Assembly: GCA_024305405.1 (NCBI GenBank)
Contig: JAKNDB010000085.1
Location: 682,001 to 746,000 of the forward strand
DNA from: Dirofilaria immitis
Lineage: Eukaryota; Nematoda; Chromadorea; Rhabditida; Onchocercidae
Reading direction: 5' to 3'
Length of the DNA: 64,000 nt
In this document: one piece after another, positions 11,835 through 21,225 of the stretch
Position numbering within the stretch: the stretch's first letter is position 1
Layout of the letters: each line of letters begins with the position of its first letter
Made by a program: the position numbers and the translations under genes
Notes under the pieces: model-generated
The model's input: only the letters and a program-made list of their open reading frames with translations
Told to the model about the DNA's origin: nothing
Database searches by the model: none

Positions 11835-13571
11835 TCAATTAATACTACATCCCGGCTTTGCTTTTCGGCATAAAACAACACACGTATGCACCGCAGGACC
11901 AACGTATACTTTTTCGCTACCACCATAGCCGACTGTGGCACGTTCATTACGAATATCAGCCTGAAATTGACGCAGAAGAAAATATTATCGGAAGAAACTT
12001 GATGAATAATATTTGAACAAAAATAAAGCTTATGCTAATTTAATATTGAAACCAACACTTGCCTTACCAAGAATCTCTTTACCATCGATAATTAATACGG
12101 CCGGAGAGATGTTGCCTTTGTGATGATCTACGTGTACTGGAATCCATTCCTTGACGCCAAATTGAGCTGCTTCTTTGAACGGTTTCCATGCGTAATCGAA
12201 ACCACGTATTTGTTCCGGAAGTTCAAATAAAATTTGAATCGAACCTATATTTTGCGATATTCATGGCCACCCCAACCAAAACAAGCAGCAATTTTGCCAC
12301 CGTCATTCCAGATACGACCCATAACCGGTTCGCCAGATTGATACCATAATGCCACGTATTGATTTGGATTCTCATTAGGCAAGGTATTAAGAGCTCTGAA
12401 ATTTGGAATTTTTACTACTAACTTGAAAATGGACAGACATGGAAGATTAACATAATAAATGATACCGGTTGAGAGCTTGGACTGGTTTTCCAGCAGTTGG
12501 CCACGGATCACCATAACGGAAATCGGACCATTCATCAAGCGTAACGCGAATAATCGGTTTCGGTGGTCCAACATTACATTCGTGACAAGTACAGTTTGGT
12601 GGTCCACCTTTTAGTTCTCGCACGATGATAAGCATATCATTCAGTGCACCACCCGAAAGATCTTCCACTTTTCCATCATGCGAAAATCGCGCTGATATGA
12701 TTGTAATATATCTCATATCAAAATATGAATAAATCAAAGTTTGGTTTCTTCATGATGAAGAATATTAATATTCATTGATCACATTAGTTGAAAGATAATT
12801 TCAAACTAATCTGTCGTGAAAAAAAACACAAAAATAGAAACCTAGATTTACAACTTAGCCAGCAGAATGCTGAACAGTCAAAATAACGAAGGAAGCTTAA
12901 TCTAATTGATATGAGATTTACATAAATTCAGGATATATCACCAATTTTGAAGAAAATATTATGAAATATCTCGACTATAATTATAAATATGCATCTATTG
13001 CAGAATCTCATCATAATATAAGCGATTTGTTTAATATGGTGCTATTCAATGATCATACCAATTTCAGTTTTATTATCAACATAACCAAGCAATGGTCCTT
13101 CTTTACGATCTTGCCAAAAATTGGGAACGAATCACCACAGCGCAACAATTCAGCTCCTTTTTCAAATTTCTCGAACCGATCCTTATATTTAATCCAATTG
13201 TACCAAAAACCTAACGATAAATGATCTCCTTTGTATTGCAGCACCTAAAAATGATCCACCTAAACTTCAAAGGAGGAATTGAGAAGCCCAGTTTTTAACC
13301 TGAATAATAAAAGAAAAAGAGGAACAAGCTAGTAAACCTGAATTTGTCCACCGAGATCTTTAGCACCAGTTAATTCAGCCTTAATATAAGGAAACGAGCA
13401 TTCGATAACACCACCATTGTTCCATGCTCGTCCGTGTATCGGTTTACCGTGTTTGTACCATAAGGCTACATACATATTTTGCTGTCCAGTAGCTCGCACC
13501 GGATTATCAGGAAAAGGCGAACCAATTGGTCCAAAAGCCCAGGTATCCTCTTTAGCCGGTGGATTTGGCAT
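11835..13571 (-). CDS. Conserved protein with DM9/DUF3421-like repeats, five exons, two one-base frame breaks
   Basis: Exons on the minus strand: 13571-13338, 13244-13059, 12691-12466, 12395-12063, 11960-11835; all phases agree once two single missing bases are allowed for. The start reads [21 protein letters not shown] motif is repeated: [20 protein letters not shown] in exon 1 and [20 protein letters not shown] in exon 4, each followed by a small Cys/Gly-rich stretch and an I(Q)VL or IQIL strand; the C-terminus has [14 protein letters not shown]. This layout resembles DM9 (DUF3421) repeats, lectin-like modules without enzyme activity. Exon 3 holds a CTCHEC motif and [14 protein letters not shown]. 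About 365 residues, no signal peptide, so probably cytoplasmic. Breaks: A run 13116-13120 (coding [25 protein letters not shown] needs six T) and T run 12250-12253 (coding [19 protein letters not shown] needs five A). The last intron is GC-AG. That it is a real gene is clear; the family name is inferred. Confidence 0.85.
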
Positions 13572-14490
13572 CTTTTAATAGCGCAATGAAATTTCATCCG
13601 AAATGAATTATCTTTTATAGGCAGTTAATTCATTAAAATTCATGCAAATTTCCATTTTCATAATATTTGAGTTTACATTTACAAGTATGTGTGCAAATAT
13701 TTTCTATTTTTTCTGCGAATTTAATTTTGAATGTCAAAATTTTTATATAATTTTCAACGAATGCAAAATCTAATAATTATTTTGTTCAAAATTTTAAAAT
13801 TTAACGTTTAAGAATTCAATGCGATTTATAAATGGCATTTTTCATTTATAAATGAAATTATTTTTCTAATTATAAAAAGCTGTTGGAATGTTTTGATTTC
13901 TTTATGTTAATATATTCGCTGCTAAGCGAATGTGATTCATTTTGCAGGCCGTATAACTTTCTTTGAAATAGAAACTCATAGCTATAATAATTGAATTTAG
14001 AAGAATGCATATACGAAAGATAAGCGAATATAATATCTCTCCAAATCCATGTGATTCTAATTTAATTCAAATTTTTAATTTTTCTCTTAAATTGTGTTTA
14101 CTTCCTTGTAACAAGAAAATACAATTTTTTTTTTTTGATTTTGTAATAAAAATAAATGTTAATTTTTTCTTTGGAAATAACAAGTCGGAGCTACTGAAAT
14201 GACAACGTAACATGTTTCGAAATAGAGATTAATCAATTTTTGAATAATTCTGTCTTTAGAAATATACTCATGCGTGTATTTGCATTCAGACATTTCATCA
14301 ATAATAACTTGTTTTCCTCCTAATTAATCAAATAAATTATATATCGATTTTATTAAACGGTATTAATCAATATCTTAAGATCAATTAACTCACATCCAAC
14401 TTCTGTTCACTTGGAACATTTCTCCATTTAAGTTTTCAAGGACTTAAGTATTTGCTACTTCAACTAAGATCTGAATCAATGGAAGCTTCA

Positions 14491-14508
14491 ACTGGGCCTG
14501 TGCCCAGT
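14491..14508. other. Perfect GC-rich hairpin, 7-bp stem, 4-nt loop
   Basis: ACTGGGC - CTGT - GCCCAGT. It is unusual for the base composition of the window. It may be a structured RNA element or chance. Confidence 0.5.
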
Positions 14509-15143
14509 AAATATGTATCCTTATGCGATTAGAGTGAAGATTATCTACTGCAACGCTAGATATTACTTATACACATATGCAACCATGTATCGTAGAATGT
14601 TCTTTGATGTAGGAGAATGAATTGATGTATCACAGACAATTATATTTGTGAAAGTTATAAAATGTGAAAGTTTATTATTTATTAAAATTGTTGATATTGA
14701 TAACGGAAAGCAGTTGCTCCATCACTTGGAGATAAATAGACTATTAAGAATTTTCAAGTTCATTCGTCCGGGAGGAAGGAAAGCATCTGCCGATTAACAA
14801 AGCTTGACTGTAGACCGACCGTTTACCACATAAGCATTACTCAGCAATCATCATCTATATCGTTTCTTGCAGTAGGCTATAGGCAAAGAATAATCATCTG
14901 AAGTGCATGAGATAAAGAAATCAAGACTATCTAAACATGTATTAGAATAAATCAGTGCTATATTATGCTATGCAGAAAAAGGGCGAAACTGGTAAAAAAA
15001 AAGTCCATTTTCCCCACATTTGACTATATTTGTTGATATGCATATGGCGGTAAAAAATGTTTGTAAACGATGATAATCGTTAATATTTTGACAATAAATA
15101 GATACATGGCAAAAATTAGATCTACTTCAACTAAAGACTTCTT

Positions 15144-15190
15144 AAACCCGAAGGTCAATTATGGATCAATCACATAGTTTCTTCGGGTTT
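15144..15190. ncRNA. Strong 47-nt hairpin, possible small RNA precursor
   Basis: Outer stem AAACCCGAAG (15144-15153) pairs perfectly with CTTCGGGTTT (15181-15190). After a small bulge (GTC against T) an inner stem AATTATG (15157-15163) pairs with CATAGTT (15173-15179) using one G-U pair, leaving a 9-nt loop. Seventeen paired positions in 47 nt is exceptional for this region. Strand, expression and class are not known; it is short for a microRNA precursor. Confidence 0.35.
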
Positions 15191-15566
15191 CCCAATATCA
15201 TGCATGAAATATATTGCGGATAATATATGTTCTTTTAAAACAGAAATAGAAATAGGAATTCGATAGTGGCACTTTCACTTCAGTTGCAACGACTGCTCTA
15301 ATTAAAGTAACGCTTAAGTAAGTTAACCAATGTAATTAATTAGATATTCTTACTGAAATTTCTCGAATTTTGAGATTTTTAAATTATACCAACCAATTAC
15401 TTCATTCATTGAAGTAATACTTATTTAAAGTGCTAATTATGCTAATTGATTTTATTATATCAAAAGTTTTGTAATTTCATCAACATTTATTCTTTTAAAA
15501 TATTGCTTGCGCTGTTTTTTTAAATATTCATTAGTTGATTGATTTGTCACAATTATTCATTTATTG

Positions 15567-15721
15567 GATATTTGTTAATTGAAATGGATAAAATTTATTA
15601 TCTAAAGATAATAATTTTCCGAAGGTTGACCATACAACACTTTTTAAGCATTACGAAAATTTTAAATAAAATAAAAGCAATTAAGTGAAACAATATTAAT
15701 CCATTTCAATTAACAAATATC
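15567..15721. repeat. 155-bp element with perfect 23-bp inverted ends
   Basis: GATATTTGTTAATTG... at 15567-15589 is repeated as its exact reverse complement at 15699-15721. The inside is A/T-rich and has no open frame. This could be a small non-autonomous transposon (MITE) remnant; no clear target-site duplication is seen. Confidence 0.5.
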
Positions 15722-16005
15722 TAAAATGTGTTAAACTAAAGAAAAACTAATGCATTCTAGTGCTTCTTTAGAGAATTTAGAAGAAGCTAAGCCTTCTGAT
15801 GAGGGCTTTAACCTTCTAATAAGATTAAAATGCAATTGAAACAGTTACAGTCTTGATTAATTGAATCCACCATGATTTTATTATTGTTAAATAAATAACT
15901 TCAGGAAATAAGTTTTTTATTATTCTCGTCAAATTTATCGAATATAATGCAATCATGTCATTTCGAATTGTTCTACTCGTAGACGTTACAATTAATAGTT
16001 TTATT

Positions 16006-17920
16006 TTACAATCGATCAGCACTAATTGGTTCCTTTACATCAGTATCCGCTAATAGCATTGTGGCTGTTTCATCCAATATACCCGTTTTTCAGAATCCTG
16101 AAAATAATTCGCATCAAGTAGTAGCATTACTTGTTAGATGTACAATCTTTCATAACATCATAAATTCTTATAATTTGATAGCAATAATAATGTGCAAATC
16201 TTGGATGGTCAAATTACCTCCATATGCTCATCTTGATTTGCAACATTATGTTTAGCTTCGCGAACCGTAACGTTGTATTCATCATCGTCAAGCATATTAT
16301 CGCCAAATGCATTCACGTTTGATTTATGACTAATAACATCATCCTCAAGTTGTATGCTGACATCATCTTTTATTTCATCTCCAACTTTCTTTTCCAGCAG
16401 AAATGAATTCATCAGATTACGAGCATCCTTGCAAATATTATCCGCTAAAAATTACCTCATTTTCATCACAAATTTTTAAAAGTAATTAATATTAGACAAA
16501 CGAATAAATATTAGCCCTAACAAACTAAGAAGATTTTACTGACATTGTTTGATAAGACCACTAAATAATTGAGTCATGGCAGATGCTTCTTGTGCCAAGT
16601 TTTTGTTATCTTCAATTTCTGAACGTAGTTTCTGTACCAGAATTGATGTAAATGGCAGATGTTCATCCGTTTCCATACGTCTTACATCGGCAATATTCTG
16701 CCGTTCATTTAACGCATTCGATAGTACTTTGATTACTTCACTTACACCCTTAATAAGTTATCATTTGACATACAGTAAAATATGTAATTTCAGTTATTTT
16801 TAATTTAGCGAAAATTCTCGATATCTTGCAAATTCAATCGAACTTGTTGAATATTTCTTGAGCTGAATATTAAACTATCAGTTTGAACTATCGTAAAGTT
16901 CAACTTTCTACCAACCTCACATTGTTTCTTTAAATCTGTTAAAGTTCGAGTAAGTCCGTGAAGTGATCGTCTCGTATCTTTGCCAGTAATTTTCATACTT
17001 TCCACAGACTAAACATTCAAAAAATTTAACTTTAAAAACTCACTAAAAAGCAAATAGCCATAAGTTAAACATTCAAAAAGCTTAACTTTCAAAATTCATT
17101 AAAAAGAAAATAGCCGGAAAGTACCTTGATCATTTCAGCATTTACGTGAATAATACTTTCTTTGAGCTCATAGATGATTTCACTCGCAGGCATCCAAGAA
17201 TGTGCTTCACTGTTACATTGGCCTTAAATAAATATATCGGATCATATAATCAACCGGTCGAGAATTGATTTTGTTTGTTTTTGAAATAACCATATAATAT
17301 TTGGAAAATGATTTTTCCAAAAGATTTGTTGCTCGATTGATTACATTCATTTCTCATCACTGATATTTCTTGATTACATCCATTTCTCATCACTGATATT
17401 ATTCCTTTTATTTTATTGCAATAAAATAAAAAAGCAATTAAGATATAATATTGCGATAAATTACCAATGCATAAGGCACAAATGATTTTTTCACATTTTG
17501 TACACCATAAATACAATGCTGAAGAAGTCTGTGGTGAATATAAGTTACACTTCTCGCATTGCCAATCCGGTAAAGTTAAATCCTTAAAAAAATTTTCAAA
17601 ATAAATTTTTGATTATTTTAATATAAATGTCATTATTCATTTTTATTGAATCCATTTTTTTCGTTGAATTCTAAGATTGTCGGACAGCATATAAGAACAA
17701 CTATGAAATATCATTCAAATTATACGATTCAGATTGGAAAGATTGAAATGAATGCTCTACTACATCAATCATTATATTTCCTACAATAAATTAAATGCGT
17801 TGCTATTACAAATCGATAATGAATTTTTGTTTATCATTTGATATAGCTTTCATTTATATATTCGAAATTGACATAAGAAGGACATGAATTTGATGAAACT
17901 TTTACCTCAGAATGATTCAT
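16006..17920 (-). CDS. Zinc-finger and coiled-coil protein, TRIM/B-box-like, seven exons, one frame break
   Basis: Exons on the minus strand: 17920-17906 (MNHSE), 17582-17465, 17222-17125, 17008 to about 16851, 16748-16540, 16444-16218, 16097-16006. The N-terminus carries a treble-clef-like zinc finger: WQCEKC, then WCTKCEKIICALC, then QCNSEAHSW, so a B-box or RING-like metal site. After it come long charged helices (ELKESIIHVNAEMIK; LHGLTRTLTDLKKQCEVGRK; VSEVIKVLSNALNERQNI; LRSEIEDNKNLAQEAS) and an acidic tail (LDDDEY; LADTDVKEPISADRL). This zinc finger plus coiled coil order is that of TRIM-type proteins, though no RING precedes it. In exon 7 the T run 16086-16090 (coding GAAAAACGG) is one base short. 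Uncertain parts: no good donor follows exon 4 (CAACAA|gttcga at about 16851 is the best in-phase choice), and the exon 5/6 join is off by one phase. About 300 residues; function not known. Confidence 0.7.
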
Positions 17921-18938
17921 CGCATAATATTCAGAAACTTAGAAATAATAGAAGTTTTGACAACCGACGAGTGGTTAGAAGATTGATAGCAGCAATGAAG
18001 TAGATCAAGCTCATTAATGGTTTTTATACCTGTCATCGATTGATTTTTAATACTTTTCGAAATTTCATAGATTTTCAAAAAGTAATAGCTCACATAATAT
18101 ATGTAAATTTTTGTGTTTTCAATTTTCGATCTCACATTCCGCGATAGTATAATGCTTGTTATTGAATACTTAGAGCTAGGTTGATAATTTATTTATTATA
18201 TGAAAAAATGGATGCTTTATGATCTTAAAAATCTAAATAATCAATTTGGGCGAATCCTTATCATTCGTTTTGGTTATGCCTAATTAATGCACAATTTCCG
18301 AATTAATCACTACCTTGTTTCCTTTGAACTTATTCATCCATATACTAGGTAAAATATTTATAACTTCTGGAAGATTAGTAAAGGTTTTCTCAATTTTTCA
18401 GCAATTTAAGTGATTGAAACTAACTGATATCGCTTTGACGTATACAGTATTTATTTAAGATTCGTCAAGTTTGAACCTTAATGACAAAAAAAAAATTAGT
18501 TGTGTCCTACGGTTATGAAGGAATTAAGCGAGAAAATGAATCAATGAATGTTATCGAACAAAACAAATCAAAATATTTCTAAATATATTCTTCGATATTG
18601 AATCGATTAGATATATAAGCAAGCTTAGAAGTATTAGTATTCATATAAATAAAAAGAGAAATATTTTATCATGATAAAAAATCAATGTTTTTTGCGCTCA
18701 TTATTTTAAATTTGATCATTGTGCATGGTTAACAAATTACTGATCGTATCCTCTCAAAATATTTCAAGAATCTTTAGATTATATTTCTAAATAGCATTTA
18801 ACCTAAATGCTTCGTATTATATTGATGTTTTGAAAATATTGAACTAAATGGTAGATAGAGATGATAAAACTAGTCATTACTAAAAGGAAGAAATATTACA
18901 TACTTTAGAAACATACGGAAGAAACGTTAAAAAATTAC

Positions 18939-19094
18939 TTATCCTTTCGATATGGATGACACCTGCCTTGCACAAGAAATCATTTTATTAACCATATAAT
19001 TTTCGTGATTATTATCTATTTTAGATAATTCATATAAGTAATTTATCATCATCCCAGCCGATTGACTAATGCCCTTTTCAGAAGTATCCGCCAT
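18939..19094 (-). CDS. Short coding-like segment, unassigned exon or small gene
   Basis: Open frame on the minus strand starting MADTSEKGISQSAGMMINYL and continuing YELSKIDNNHENYMVNKMIS then CARQ; 51 residues to TAA. The in-frame codons upstream (FAYLLNW) are also protein-like, so the true exon may begin earlier. A usable donor CAG|gtgtca occurs after CARQ. The amino acid mix is that of a helical protein, unlike the phenylalanine/lysine-rich noise frames around it. It lies about 1 kb upstream of the zinc-finger gene on the same strand, but I could not join it to that gene in phase. Confidence 0.35.
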   Translation of the reverse strand: MADTSEKGISQSAGMMINYLYELSKIDNNHENYMVNKMISCARQVSSISKG

Positions 19095-19394
19095 CCAGTT
19101 CAGCAAGTATGCAAAAGTAATATTGTAGAATTAGTATAAACAAGTTATTTCGAAAAAGTTTATCATTTTAAAATTCCTCCTTTGCAAAATTTGCCATCTT
19201 TTTTTTTTAATCATTTCGATAAGAAGGCATTTTTTGTTTAAATAAAAAGTTCAAATGGCAAAGCTGAGAAAATGATATCATATGAAAATAAATAAAATCG
19301 ATTGAATTAAATAATTTAATTTCAGCTTGAAAATATTAATATATTATCGATTTGTTTATATAATGAAAATTTTACTATTTATATGTTTGAATGA

Positions 19395-19538
19395 TTAAAA
19401 GATGGATTGTTAGAGTGGCGATATGAAAATTTGAGGAAAAAATTAAAAACTGATGCCGACATTTTGTTGAATTACATTGCATATCGTGAAGCAGATTTAG
19501 TGTCAAGAAGCAAGTTATTAATAAGATCAAATAAATGA
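19395..19538 (+). CDS. Short coding-like segment, charged helix
   Basis: Open frame of 47 residues: LKDGLLEWRYENLRKKLKTD then ADILLNYIAYREADLVSRSK. It has the look of a real coiled-coil exon. The boundaries are not certain: the left edge is after attaaaag near 19400 and no strong donor is visible on the right. It could be a 5' exon of the candidate gene at 20.2-21.2 kb on the same strand. Confidence 0.3.
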   Translation, partial: LKDGLLEWRYENLRKKLKTDADILLNYIAYREADLVSRSKLLIRSNK

Positions 19539-20167
19539 TAACCTTTTATATAGTTCTTTTCTAAAGTAATGAAAGCTATAGAAAATAATTAAAGAAATAT
19601 GCTACAGATTATCGAATTTGAATTTATTTAATCGTTAAGAAAAGAAAGCGAAAGTAAGTTAAGGATTTTTTCCCTGAATTCGTTGAAAAAATTATTCATT
19701 TTAAGGATTATTTAAGTAACAAATTAAAATTAATGATAAAGCATTTGCAGAATGATAAATTATTTAAAAAAAAAGAAAGACTTATTTATTTTGATATAAT
19801 GCAATTCAAATTAACATTTGTAATACTATTCATTCAATCATATAATTGGACTAACTTTTTGATATCTTGAATATCTGTAATTAGTTTTTAATTTATGAAA
19901 ATTTCGATTGGAGAAGAGAGAAGAATAGACTTTTTTTTTCTTCATTTTCCTCTATTTGCAATCGATATGAAAAACAAATGAGATGAAATTAATAAATAGG
20001 AATTAGAGATCAATGCTAATCAATAATTCATCAAATGATCATCTAGAAGAAAATTTTGGTTAAAGTGTTATATGCCAAATTAATCAAATGAAATTTTATA
20101 AACATTAATGTTTGTAAAATGCAAATAACAATGAAAGAAAAATTTTTGATAATTTCTATTGAAGTAG

Positions 20168-21225
20168 CAACAATTCCTTTCAAATAAATCAATAAATGCT
20201 AAAGAAGTTGCAAAAGAGGTAATATAATCATATCATATATAACTTATCATGAAAAATTCTCGAATTTCGAACCAATGCAACTCCAGAAAGATAAATTCAA
20301 CACTGCATTATCAAAGTGATGAATGTGTTTTAATTTAAATCAAAGTGATGAATGTGTTTAATTTTGTTTTTACTCAATTTGCTAGAAGAATTCACAAACG
20401 AAAATATTGCTACATTAACAATCGAACAAATCAAAAAGTATCGAAGGTATGTGCCATGTAAAAGTAAATCTCGAAATTTATATAAAAAATGAATAAGCAT
20501 TTTCAATCAGATTTCACGTGAAAAAGAATATTTTTTACGTAAAAATTGCGTAAAAATTCTGATGCATATAATAAGCTTAGATAGGAAATTTGAAAATGTC
20601 AATGTCTTAAAACGGGAAAATAAAGAAATTAGAATTTGATTTACTGATCAAAAAGCAGCAATAATATTTGCTCGATTCCAATTTGAAACATTTGATTCCA
20701 CCGCGTCATTTGCTCGATTGAAATTACCGAATCTCTTCGAACTTCTAACTTTCAACAAATGATTGAATTAATGAAAGATAAGAAATAATAGATCATCGAA
20801 TTACTTCTTCAACTCTTTCCTTTTCCCAATACTTTTCCTTGGAATGGCTTATTCAAATGAGCTAATTTATTGAATGATTGATTTAAACTTAAATGTTTAT
20901 TATAGCGTTGAATATTTTTCAGGAAAGCTTTGGCTGAAAAAGAATCACTGGTAAGAGAGCCTGAAAATGAATTAGGAAGCAGTAGATGCTTGTAAAAACT
21001 GGGAAGCAAAGACGGAATGGACACTTTGGCCATAAGATAATGAAGATACGATGATGGAAAGAACGATAAACTTAATCAAATATTTACCTTAAATTTTACT
21101 TTTCAAATATTCTCCTAAATTATTATTTATATTCATAATATGTTGCCGTTTTGCAGTTAGCGCTGGTTACGATGATGCCGGAAGCTTTCCATCTGGCAGC
21201 TATTGGAAGGAAAATTGTTTGTTGA
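20168..21225 (+). CDS. Candidate multi-exon gene, unrecognised
   Basis: Three segments join well: 20386-20446 (after ttgctag, ending CGAAG|gtatgt) reads EFTNENIATLTIEQIKKYR; 20923-20950 (after tttttcag, ending ACTG|gtaaga) reads RKALAEKESL; 21157-21225 (after tttgcag) reads LALVTMMPEAFHLAAIGRKI then VC and TGA. The phases agree across both introns. A further segment 20168-20218 (after gtag, ending GAG|gtaata) reads QQFLSNKSINAKEVAKE but its phase does not match the next exon. The product would be helical and lysine-rich. I do not recognise it; it may be part of a larger gene including 19395-19538, or a decayed one. Confidence 0.35.

Larger units (their letters stand above)
13572..16005. other. 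Intergenic with GC-richer islands and hairpins
   Basis: Lies between two minus-strand genes. Around 14,400-15,300 the base composition is less A/T-rich than usual here, and two strong hairpins and one long inverted repeat are present (listed separately). No coding segment supported; the open frame at 14005-14202 has no protein character. Confidence 0.5.

Noticed and set aside
12063..12068. GT donor (CTTG|gtaagg) for the last intron of the DM9-like gene
   Set aside because: Joining it to the exon at 11960 gives an immediate TGA, while the GC donor four bases later keeps the frame and the conserved ILGKADIRN join.
16061..16803. Plus-strand frames at 16061-16255 and 16576-16803
   Set aside because: Antisense shadows of zinc-finger gene exons 7 and 5.
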